In this document: positions 27,595-35,575 of the stretch, in pieces | Position numbering within the stretch: position 1 is the first letter of the stretch | Layout of the letters: each line of letters starts with the position of its first letter | From: Rickettsia endosymbiont of Ceutorhynchus obstrictus | Lineage (GTDB): Bacteria; Pseudomonadota; Alphaproteobacteria; Rickettsiales; Rickettsiaceae | Direction: 5' to 3' | DNA: 64,000 nt | Assembly (NCBI RefSeq): GCF_964026565.1 | Contig: NZ_OZ032162.1 | Coordinates: forward strand, 620,001 to 684,000 | Translations under genes and position numbers: made by a program | The notes under the pieces: model-generated | Told to the model about the DNA's origin: nothing | Database searches by the model: none | What the model saw: the letters and a program-made list of their open reading frames with translations, nothing else

Positions 27595-28407
27595 ATGTCA
27601 GTAAATAACTCAAACAAAACACAACCATTTCTACAATGGGTTGGCGGTAAAAGAAAAATAGTTGATCAATTAATTAAATTTATTCCTGCGAAATTAAACA
27701 ACTACTATGAACCATTTCTTGGTGGTGGGGCTTTATTTTTTCAAGTTAGAGATAAATTTAAACATTGCTTCCTATCTGATATTAATCTAGAGCTAGTGAC
27801 GTCCTATAATGCGGTTAAGAAGAATCCAGATAAGGTCAGTAAGCTATTAGACTCTCATAAAGAAAAACATTCTAAAGAGCATTATTACCAAGTTAGAAGT
27901 AATAATGACAGTAACGATCCAGCGAAGATTACTGCAAGATTTATCTATCTTAATAGATATTCATTTAAAGGCATTTACCGGATTAATATTGATGGCAAAC
28001 CAGCTCAAACTTTCTCTGGTAGAAATTATAGTAAATCTGATATTGCCTTTAGATTAAAACAGTGTAGTCAGCTTTTATCTGGCACATCTATTTGTGCTAT
28101 GGATTTTTCTTTCATTGAACCACAACAAGATGATTTTGTTTATTTTGATCCTCCTTATCATAAGTCAGGTGAGAAATTTTATACCAGATTACCCTTTGAT
28201 GAAAATGAGCAAACGAGACTTCGAGATTTTGCTACAGAACTCAATGATAAAAATGTTAACATAATGATTTCTAATAGTGACACTCCTTTTATTAGAAACT
28301 TATACAAGAATTTTAATATTAGTACTATTAAGGTTAAATATTCCATGCCTGAACATAATAAAATATCTGACGAAGTAGTTATTACAAATTATCAATTACC
28401 ACAATAA
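27595..28407 (+). CDS. dam: DNA adenine methyltransferase (Dam family)
   Basis: This 270-residue enzyme has the standard Dam/D12 class layout. The AdoMet-binding motif is FLQWVGGKRKIVDQL, followed by YYEPFLGGGALFF at the N-terminus. A middle target-recognition part contains YLNRYSFKGIYR, and the catalytic motif is YFDPPYHKSGEKF (D-P-P-Y). The length matches the family. It should transfer a methyl group from S-adenosylmethionine to adenine N6, probably in GATC or a similar site. Dam genes are recurrent RAGE cargo, where they may protect or regulate the element. The gene ends 1 bp before the convergent DnaA-like gene, and no Shine-Dalgarno is evident at the first ATG. Confidence 0.93.
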   Translation: MSVNNSNKTQPFLQWVGGKRKIVDQLIKFIPAKLNNYYEPFLGGGALFFQVRDKFKHCFLSDINLELVTSYNAVKKNPDKVSKLLDSHKEKHSKEHYYQVRSNNDSNDPAKITARFIYLNRYSFKGIYRINIDGKPAQTFSGRNYSKSDIAFRLKQCSQLLSGTSICAMDFSFIEPQQDDFVYFDPPYHKSGEKFYTRLPFDENEQTRLRDFATELNDKNVNIMISNSDTPFIRNLYKNFNISTIKVKYSMPEHNKISDEVVITNYQLPQ

Positions 28408-28408
28408 T

Positions 28409-29845
28409 TTAGTTATATTCAAACTTGATTAATTCAAAGTAATAATCTTGAGTCTTAAAAGCTTCTTCTAGATCTTGCATATGACGATTTCTAACATAGT
28501 AATCATTAAAAGCCGTTGTTGATTTGAGGATTACCTTTTTGTTGACTATATCTTCCTGTACCACCACTAATTTACTTAATACCCCAAAATCAATATATTG
28601 GTTATAACGTTCAATGAGAAATTTCCGTACCCTGTACCATACTGAATCACGATTTAATTGTTTGCTTAGCTGCAATAGATAATTTTGTTTTTCATCTTCA
28701 GTATTATTCTGCTTCGCTTCAAGCTCAGCAAATTGTATGATTTGCAACTGTCCAATATTACTGCCATAGATCATTTGTACTTGCTGTAGTATTTTATCTT
28801 GTGCATTTTCTGAAAGCGTAATAGTTTTAAGCAGTTTTATTTGATAGCTATTACCTACTACCCCAATAAATAAGCAGGAGCTTAGTAATTTATAAGCTGA
28901 ATCAGGATCAAAACTACCAACAATTTTACGTTTTAGCTGAGCTTGCAAGCTAGTATCAAGGCTACTTTCTATCTTATCTAGATATTGTTCTTTAGTGTTG
29001 TTTAAGTCACTAGATTTAAACTGAAATGTAGCATTATTAGCTTTAGTAGTTTCACGTAACTCATGAGCTAAAGCTTTAGCCATATAGTTTAGTAACACTT
29101 TCTTATGGCCAAAATGGTGATTGGAATATTCTCCTGCAAGCTTTAAGAGTAATTTATTAATAAATTCCAGATTAAATTCACGATTTGATTTTACTTGCAG
29201 TAAATCAGCATCTTCTTGGCTTAATGGATAAAAATCTGCTAATTTCTTTCTTTTGAACCAGCTTTTATGATTAATAGCACTAATTGCAGCATTATTGCTA
29301 CTTGATTCTGTAGGATTATATTTTTTAGAAATGTTATCAATAACTGCTTGCAGTGCAGTATTAATCGGTGTAGCACCTGTTGTGATATTAGCACTAGAGA
29401 AATTAGTATTATCAGTTTGTTGTTGAGTGTTGCTTGAGCTTGCTGTTTTGAATTGTAAATTTGTTTCAAGTTGTTGTTCTTGTAACTGAGTTTGGTTATT
29501 GTAATTAGATTCATTTTTTTCATTTTGAAAAATTGTAGATTCGGTAGATCTAGATTTATTAGATATATTTTTATTATTATCTATATATATTGTCTTATCC
29601 AAACTTTTTTGGGGTTGAGGCAAAATTTCTTTGGGTTTGACCCCAAAGTTTTTTGGAGTAGGTACAAAATTTTTTTCATTTTCAGATGGTATTTTGCTAG
29701 AAGTAGGTTGGAAATTTCTAGCTAGCTTAATACAAGGAGTATTACGGCATTTAATGCCATATTTCACGATTGTTGCATTATAAACTTTAATAAAGCTACT
29801 TTTTTGTAATTCAAGTAAGCATTGTCGTACTCGTTCTTGACACAC
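28409..29845 (-). CDS. DnaA-like replication initiator protein of the RAGE (5' end probably truncated)
   Basis: This 478-residue protein opens with a winged-helix-like part (SLGVCQERVRQCLLELQKS). The matching frame is open upstream of the GTG at 29845 and reads FDELQETYHFFQESLGV, so the true N-terminus probably lay further upstream and was lost at the junction with the integrase. The middle (about 60-170) is low-complexity, rich in N, Q, S and T. The C-terminal third, with SVWYRVRKFLIERYNQYIDFG and VILKSTTAFNDYYVRNR, resembles the DnaA N-terminal-domain-like module of the replication proteins on Rickettsia plasmids and RAGE elements. It has no AAA+ motif. It is presumed to help element replication by binding DNA. 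Confidence 0.65.
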   Translation of the reverse strand: MCQERVRQCLLELQKSSFIKVYNATIVKYGIKCRNTPCIKLARNFQPTSSKIPSENEKNFVPTPKNFGVKPKEILPQPQKSLDKTIYIDNNKNISNKSRSTESTIFQNEKNESNYNNQTQLQEQQLETNLQFKTASSSNTQQQTDNTNFSSANITTGATPINTALQAVIDNISKKYNPTESSSNNAAISAINHKSWFKRKKLADFYPLSQEDADLLQVKSNREFNLEFINKLLLKLAGEYSNHHFGHKKVLLNYMAKALAHELRETTKANNATFQFKSSDLNNTKEQYLDKIESSLDTSLQAQLKRKIVGSFDPDSAYKLLSSCLFIGVVGNSYQIKLLKTITLSENAQDKILQQVQMIYGSNIGQLQIIQFAELEAKQNNTEDEKQNYLLQLSKQLNRDSVWYRVRKFLIERYNQYIDFGVLSKLVVVQEDIVNKKVILKSTTAFNDYYVRNRHMQDLEEAFKTQDYYFELIKFEYN

Positions 29846-29857
29846 ACCTAGGGACTC

Positions 29858-30709
29858 TTGAAAGAAGTGATAAGTTTCCTGAAGTTCATCGAAATTAAAG
29901 CTCCACAGGCAAAACGAGATGTATATAAAGATACCAAAGAAAAAGGATTATTGCTAATTGTATCATATGGTGGTAGTAAAATATTTTATTTGGGCACAGT
30001 ACTTGATAAGAAATATCATAGAATTAAAATAGGTGTGTTCCCTGATCTATCAATTATTGATGCTAGAGCCAAAGCATCTGAATTAAAAGGTGAGATCGCC
30101 AAAGGATATAATCCTGTAGAAGAAAAAGCTAGATTCTCAAAAGAACTGACCTTTAAGGAGCTTTATGATAAATACCTTAATGAATATAGTAAAATTAATA
30201 ATAAAAGATGGAAAGATTATGCTGCTTCTGTAGATAGATATGCAAAACATTTATATCCTAGAAAAATATCTACTATTCAAAAAACAGATATTCAAGAATT
30301 ATTTAATAATTTAACTAAAACCGGTAAATATGGAGCTAATAGATTTCTTGAAGTTTTAAGTCCTGTATTTAGTAAAGCAATAGAATGGGAATTATTAACA
30401 GTAAATCCAGTTATTGGAATAAAGAAGCATAAGGAACAATCTAGAGATAGGTATTTAACTAGGGAAGAAATACCACGATTTTTTACAGCAATAGCAGAAG
30501 AGAAAAATCAAGTAATGAAAGATTTTTTCTTAATAGCTTTGTATACATCAGTTCGTAAGGATAATTTACTTACTATGCGTTGGGAACAGGTAAGTTTTGC
30601 TGATAAACAATTATATATTCCAGAAACTAAAAATGATGATCCTCACCGTTTACCTTTACTAGATCAGGCAGTAGAAATATTAAAAGCCAGGAAAGAGCAA
30701 TCTACGTAA
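29858..30709 (+). pseudogene. int: RAGE integrase (tyrosine recombinase), 5' part, interrupted by IS66
   Basis: This part holds the N-terminal DUF4102-like arm (VYKDTKEKGLLLIVSYGGSK), the core-binding domain (KELTFKELYDKYLNEYSK to NPVIGIKKHKEQ) and the beginning of the catalytic domain, including LIALYTSVRKDNLLTMRWEQV. In that motif a typical integrase would read T-G-x-R-x-x-E; here it is T-S-V-R, so Arg is kept. It begins with TTG and no clear Shine-Dalgarno, and seems to lack about 15 N-terminal residues. The IS66 element enters after KARKEQST. Removing the IS and one copy of the 353-bp duplication would join it to the rest at 33434-33725. Confidence 0.88.
30353..30705 (+). repeat. 353-bp integrase segment duplicated on both sides of IS66 (left copy)
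   Basis: The last 353 bp before the IS66 left end (starting GTTTTAAGTCCTG) are repeated without a visible change at 33081-33433, immediately after the IS right end. IS66 elements normally make 8-bp duplications, so this flank is unusual. Confidence 0.95.
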
Positions 30710-30741
30710 GCGTCTGGTAAAGGCGGTATAGATTTATAAGT

Positions 30742-32301
30742 TTAATCTAGTATAATATTCCAAGGGAGGAGGTCTGCAATTTTATTGGCTTTATAATCCT
30801 GAATGATTGCAAGAACTTTTTGCAGATATTTCCAAGGATTGATGTTATTTAACTTAGCAGTTTCGATAATGGAATAGATAATAGCGGCAGTATGACCGCC
30901 ACTGTCTGATCCAGCAAAAAGCCAATTTTTTCGCCCTATGGCAATTGATCTCATAGCACGCTCTGCGGCATTGTTATCGATTTCTATTTTTCCATTATCC
31001 AAGAATCTCATCAGTGCTTTTTGATTATTTAAAGCATAAGAAATAGCTTTTGCTGTACTGCTTTTTTTGGGTAGTTGATCATATGCTTTCCTAAAACCGG
31101 TAAACAATTTTTCCACCAACACTTTAGATTTTTTCTGTCGTTCCTCTAGCCGCTTATCAGGTTCTAATCCTCTTATATCAGCTTCGATGCTATAAATTTC
31201 ACCAATCTGCTCCAATATGGCAATAGCGATATTGGCTTTATCATTTGCTATTGTTACTTCATAAAACTTACGACGCATATGAGCCCAGCATGCTGCTTCT
31301 TCTATCTTGGTTGCTGATTTTTCATCATTAATATATAATTGATCATAACCAGTATAAGCATCTGCATGTAGAACTCCTGTAAAATCTTTTAAATGCTCAA
31401 GCGGTCTTGTGCCTTTCCGGTCAGGACTATAAAAATAACAAACTGCAGCTGGAGACTTATTTCCATGAGGTCTACCGTCTAATACATAGCTCCATATTCT
31501 CCCAGTTTTAGTTTTACCAATCCCAGGAGCTAACACTTTCACTGGCGTATCATCGCCATGAATTTGTGCACCTGAGAATACAAATCGTTGAATTGCTCCC
31601 GCTATCGGCTCTAGCAATCTAGCACATTGACCCACCCAGCTTGCCATTGTCGTCCTTGAAATCTCCACGCCTTCTCTATCGTAAATTTGTGATTGACGAT
31701 AGAGCGGTAGATGATTGCAATATTTTTGAACTAGAATATATGCCAATAACCCAGCTCCAGCCTTACCTTTGTCAATGGCTTTTGATGGGGCATAGGCTTG
31801 AACTATCTTCTCACAATTAATACAGGCACAGCGTGGTCTTATATGACGTATCACCTTAAATGATGATGGAACATATTCTAACGTTTCTGAAATATCATCA
31901 CTTATCTTGCGAAATTCTACTCCACCACAGGAGGGACATTTTTCGGCAGGATTTAATACCTCATCTTCTCTTGGTAAATAATCCGGTAATTTCCGCCGCT
32001 TTGCTAGCTGCTTGCTATCCTTATTATCTGAAACCTCTTGACTCTTATCTGAACCAAGGTTATCTTGCTCAGGTTTAAAACCTAAAATAATCTCATTTTC
32101 TTCTATTTTGAGCTCAAGCTCTTCTATTTGCTTACTTACCTTTTCTGATGACTTGCCATAACTCTTTGCTTTTAGTAACGCTAGCTGTTCTCTTAGTGAT
32201 TGGTTTTCTTGATTCAATAACTCATTCTCATCGAATAGTACCTTAATTGTTTTATGTAATATAGATACATCACAAGATAAGTTGTTAAGGTCAAAAATCA
32301 T
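30742..32301 (-). CDS. tnpC: IS66 transposase TnpC
   Basis: This 519-residue protein has the full IS66 transposase layout. An N-terminal leucine-rich coiled coil (residues about 10-75) is followed by a Zn-finger with CPSCGG and CACINC (about 130-170). The DDE catalytic core includes HGDDTPVKVL (D), GVLHADAYTGYDQLY (D) and IDNNAAERAMRSIAIGRKNW (E). It closes with the IS66 C-terminal tail. The length matches active family members and there is no frameshift. It is 10 bp downstream of tnpB and presumably co-transcribed from tnpA. Confidence 0.95.
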   Translation of the reverse strand: MIFDLNNLSCDVSILHKTIKVLFDENELLNQENQSLREQLALLKAKSYGKSSEKVSKQIEELELKIEENEIILGFKPEQDNLGSDKSQEVSDNKDSKQLAKRRKLPDYLPREDEVLNPAEKCPSCGGVEFRKISDDISETLEYVPSSFKVIRHIRPRCACINCEKIVQAYAPSKAIDKGKAGAGLLAYILVQKYCNHLPLYRQSQIYDREGVEISRTTMASWVGQCARLLEPIAGAIQRFVFSGAQIHGDDTPVKVLAPGIGKTKTGRIWSYVLDGRPHGNKSPAAVCYFYSPDRKGTRPLEHLKDFTGVLHADAYTGYDQLYINDEKSATKIEEAACWAHMRRKFYEVTIANDKANIAIAILEQIGEIYSIEADIRGLEPDKRLEERQKKSKVLVEKLFTGFRKAYDQLPKKSSTAKAISYALNNQKALMRFLDNGKIEIDNNAAERAMRSIAIGRKNWLFAGSDSGGHTAAIIYSIIETAKLNNINPWKYLQKVLAIIQDYKANKIADLLPWNIILD

Positions 32302-32311
32302 ATTTTAATCT

Positions 32312-32662
32312 TTATCCAGCATATTGAGGTCTATTAAACCATCTTGGATTACGCCAGTCAATAGCTTCTATCAACATTGCTAGCTGGGCCTTAGTAATTC
32401 CAATAGATTGCTTATTATCAACCTTGGGCCATACAAACTTGCCACTATCAAGACATTTATAATATAAACAAAAACCTTGCCCATCCCACCATAATATTTT
32501 TATTCTGTCAGCCTGTTTACCCCTAAAGACAAATAAGACACTCTTGTCAAACTGATCTGACAATATTGATTGTGCCAGTAACGATAAACCATTAATACCC
32601 TTACGCATGTCGGTATAACCAGTACAGAGATATATTCTGCTATCTGAAGCTATATCTAACAT
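32312..32662 (-). CDS. tnpB: IS66 accessory protein TnpB
   Basis: This 116-residue protein opens with a typical IS66 Orf2 motif, RIYLCTGYTDMRKGINGL, and continues with FVFRGKQADRIKILWWDGQG. This matches the TnpB (Orf2) helper required for IS66 transposition. The start overlaps the tnpA end by 7 bp, which suggests translational coupling. The length is the usual one and no damage is seen. Confidence 0.95.
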   Translation of the reverse strand: MLDIASDSRIYLCTGYTDMRKGINGLSLLAQSILSDQFDKSVLFVFRGKQADRIKILWWDGQGFCLYYKCLDSGKFVWPKVDNKQSIGITKAQLAMLIEAIDWRNPRWFNRPQYAG

Positions 32663-32997
32663 GATCCGTCCAATATTTTGACTATCTCCAAGAGCTTTGT
32701 GCTACTAATATTGCCCTCAATTAATAAAGAAAAATTACTAAAGGTTAATTCTGCTTTTTTTAATAGTGTATACTCTCTTTCTTGTACTAATAATTCTACA
32801 AATTTATTACCTGTATTATTAGATGTTTCTGCTTTTCTTCTGCTAAACTTCCCCCTACTACGCCACCCATATAATGTCTTCTCCGAAATTCCATAAGACC
32901 GTGCAACTTGTGATATAATGCACCCTGGAACACATGATTCACTAATTATTTGTGCCCTCTGTTCCGCTGTAATATTCTTCCTTCTAATATTCATCAC
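32656..32997 (-). CDS. tnpA: IS66 accessory protein TnpA
   Basis: This 113-residue protein is the first gene of the IS66 operon. A helix-turn-helix of the IS3/IS911 OrfA type is visible: RAQIISESCVPG, then ISQVARSYGISEKTLYGWRS (about residues 30-50). The C-terminal part ends in LLEIVKILDG. It overlaps tnpB by 7 bp. It is presumed to bind the IS ends. Confidence 0.93.
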   Translation of the reverse strand: MMNIRRKNITAEQRAQIISESCVPGCIISQVARSYGISEKTLYGWRSRGKFSRRKAETSNNTGNKFVELLVQEREYTLLKKAELTFSNFSLLIEGNISSTKLLEIVKILDGSC

Positions 32998-33080
32998 ACT
33001 ATTATTCCTAATGTTATTAATACTATAGAATAATACTACAACCCTTTTGCTTTTATAGACCGCCTTTACCAGACGCTTAC

Positions 33081-33433
33081 GTTTTAAGTCCTGTATTTAG
33101 TAAAGCAATAGAATGGGAATTATTAACAGTAAATCCAGTTATTGGAATAAAGAAGCATAAGGAACAATCTAGAGATAGGTATTTAACTAGGGAAGAAATA
33201 CCACGATTTTTTACAGCAATAGCAGAAGAGAAAAATCAAGTAATGAAAGATTTTTTCTTAATAGCTTTGTATACATCAGTTCGTAAGGATAATTTACTTA
33301 CTATGCGTTGGGAACAGGTAAGTTTTGCTGATAAACAATTATATATTCCAGAAACTAAAAATGATGATCCTCACCGTTTACCTTTACTAGATCAGGCAGT
33401 AGAAATATTAAAAGCCAGGAAAGAGCAATCTAC
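33081..33433 (+). repeat. 353-bp integrase segment duplicated on both sides of IS66 (right copy)
   Basis: It is identical by eye to 30353-30705 and continues straight into the remaining integrase sequence, so the right copy keeps the natural junction. Confidence 0.95.
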
Positions 33434-33725
33434 TAGTATGTGGGTATTTCCAAGTGAGACCAGCAGTAGTGGTCACCTGCAGGAACCAAAGAAAGCGTGG
33501 AAGAGGATTTGTAAAAAGGCAGGAATAGAAAATTTAAGGATCCATGATTTAAGGAGAACAATACCAAGCTGGATGGCAATGACCGGAGCAAATCAATATG
33601 TAATAGGACAGCTTCTAAATCATAGAGATCCAAGATCAACAGCAGTGTATACTAGACTTGCCAATGATACTGCTCGAGAATATATGCAAAGAGCCGTAAA
33701 TACTATTATAAATATAAAATCTTAA
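33081..33725 (+). pseudogene. int: RAGE integrase (tyrosine recombinase), 3' part
   Basis: The frame is open from the IS end, with the first ATG at 33243. After the duplicated segment it supplies the missing catalytic residues: LRIHDLRRTIPSWMA (H-x-L-R-R), GQLLNHRDPRSTAVYTRL (H and the nucleophile Y). Together with 29858-30705 this gives a full catalytic set of R, H-x-x-R, H and Y in a P4-like tyrosine recombinase of about 380 residues. It is separated from its start by IS66. The expected attachment site (usually a tRNA end) was not recognised in the 300 bp that follow, which contain no gene. Confidence 0.88.
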
Positions 33726-33982
33726 ATATATGTTAATTAATATATTTATGTTATAATAACTCCTGTAAGTGAGTTCTATGAGAACAGAAAGACCAGAAGA
33801 GGAAAGTGGTAAAGCAATTATTACAATGGCTTAGAAGTTCCTCTTTTGTTTCTTCTATACTCTTAAGAGTTATTAAGTCTTTAAACGCGAGCATCTGTAA
33901 TGCAAGTCAATAGTCAATTACGCAAGGTCACTAAAAATAAAAGAGTTTTTCCAAATGATAATGCTGTTTTTAGGCTCTGTTG

Positions 33983-35558
33983 GGCTCTGTTGAATTTATT
34001 TACACACTTATTTGGACCATACGCATCAAGTTAAGCCATAATTGTTAATAATTTTAGTGTATTTAAGGAAGATAATCTGGTTTTACGATATTTATCTTTC
34101 AAAGAAAATTTCCCCCAATCTATAATTAATTTCTTAAGGAACTGCTCTAAATCATTAAGACGTCCAGTAATAGACAGGAATAATTCTCTTGACCTTTTCT
34201 GTAGTTCAATAAATGCTTTGGTTAAACTAATTTCTCTATCATTTGCTAATTCTACACAATTCGATAATCCATGAAAAATAAGCACACTACATAATTTACC
34301 ATATAATTCACACAAAACTCTTGCAGGTTTACTTCTCCCTTTAAGATTCTCAATTTTTGCATGACTTTTATATAATTTAAATAATAATTCAATTTGCCAT
34401 CTTGCTCGATAAATTATCATTATATGCTCAGCATTAACCATATCCTCTGATATATTAGTGATAAATATTGACCAATCTAGTAATCTCTGGTTTCTTGAAG
34501 AAGATTTATATTTATGAGACTTAGCTAATAAATTAGCCTTCCTTCTTCTACCAATAGCCTGTTCATCAGTCAATTTATGACATATAATCCGTAGCTTAAC
34601 TTTTGCTTGTTTACCTAAAAGTACATCTTTTGATAAAAAGAATTTATTATCTAATAAGTTTAATAAATCAATTTTTTCCTCAGTGATATGGTCATATATA
34701 TTAGTATCTGCTTTATAACGACTAATAAAATATGCACCAAGTTCGATAATTTGAATAAATGAAGCTGGGACAAAATAACCTAAATCAGATATTAATAAGT
34801 CCTTAGTAGATATGTTTGATAAATGTTCTCTATATCCTTGATCAGCCCTTATACCTTTTGTTATATCGACTTTATCTAACGATTGATTTAAATAATCAAA
34901 TACTACCTGTAATTTAAGAGAAGATTGCACTGTACTACTACGCCCCTTATAGCAAGCACCGCAACCCTTATACATATCCGCCATATTGGCAGGTAGAATA
35001 ATATGGCTACTATCCAATAATTTAACGCTATGAAATTGCTGCAAAATGTTGCAATCAAGCGGCATAGTATTTCTAAATAATTTCAAGCATTGTTCATACA
35101 TTGACTGCATAAATTTTACTGCTACCTTAGTAAACCTAAAGTCTAAGCCTTGGGCAGAAATATCTATAGTTTCTTCACTTAAAAAGTTACTCATTCCATC
35201 AAGACTACAATTACTATCGCTCATATTACCAAACACTATAGCTTTTAGAAAAGCTGAACCAGTTATTTTTCGTTGTCTCTTAATAAATCCTGTTGTAATG
35301 GATAAATTATTGGCTGTCTCTCCAAAAAACTCTTGGCATAGTTTTGCTAAGTTTACTATTTTCCCCATAGTACAAATTCTCACAATTTAGTTGTTAATCT
35401 TGCAAAAATTTATACCATATATTAGCTTCTTTTTAATTCATAATTTACTACCGTAATACCAGTATAACCTACTTGCTTTTCTTAACTTGATGCGTATGGT
35501 TTGTTGAACACTCCCAATTATGGCTTAACTTGATGCGTATGCTTATTTGGACAGAGCC
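33983..35558 (-). mobile_element. IS4-family element with partly duplicated ends
   Basis: Both ends carry GGCTCTGT, and inside each end is an inverted repeat of about 26 bp containing GCATCAAGTTAAGCCATAATT (34022-34042, reversed at 35517-35537). A third, partial copy of the right repeat lies at 35481-35501. GGCTCTGT is also repeated at 33973, just outside the left end. Exact borders are therefore uncertain. Confidence 0.7.
34031..35383 (-). CDS. IS4-family transposase
   Basis: This 450-residue transposase has the IS4-type Y-x2-R-x3-E-x6-K signature as YRARWQIELLFKLYK near residue 345. Earlier acidic residues of the catalytic core are probably VKLLDSSHI (D) and LLISDLGYF (D). The N-terminal 100 residues are the usual DNA-binding part. 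The frame is complete. It sits between the integrase and the autotransporter gene. It differs from both IS5-type transposases of the window. Confidence 0.88.
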   Translation of the reverse strand: MRICTMGKIVNLAKLCQEFFGETANNLSITTGFIKRQRKITGSAFLKAIVFGNMSDSNCSLDGMSNFLSEETIDISAQGLDFRFTKVAVKFMQSMYEQCLKLFRNTMPLDCNILQQFHSVKLLDSSHIILPANMADMYKGCGACYKGRSSTVQSSLKLQVVFDYLNQSLDKVDITKGIRADQGYREHLSNISTKDLLISDLGYFVPASFIQIIELGAYFISRYKADTNIYDHITEEKIDLLNLLDNKFFLSKDVLLGKQAKVKLRIICHKLTDEQAIGRRRKANLLAKSHKYKSSSRNQRLLDWSIFITNISEDMVNAEHIMIIYRARWQIELLFKLYKSHAKIENLKGRSKPARVLCELYGKLCSVLIFHGLSNCVELANDREISLTKAFIELQKRSRELFLSITGRLNDLEQFLKKLIIDWGKFSLKDKYRKTRLSSLNTLKLLTIMA

Positions 35559-35575
35559 CCTATTAACTCAAAAAT

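Larger units (their letters stand above)
30706..33080 (-). mobile_element. IS66-family insertion sequence
   Basis: The element is 2375 bp. It starts GTAAGCGTCTGGTAAAGGCG and ends with the reverse complement, which is the usual GTAAGCG-type IS66 terminus. It carries the three genes of the complete family layout in the order tnpA, tnpB, tnpC on the minus strand. All three frames are intact. Confidence 0.96.

Noticed and set aside
33726..34030. tRNA or att site directly downstream of the integrase
   Set aside because: No cloverleaf or repeated tRNA end was found in this stretch, and the IS4-type element may have removed it.
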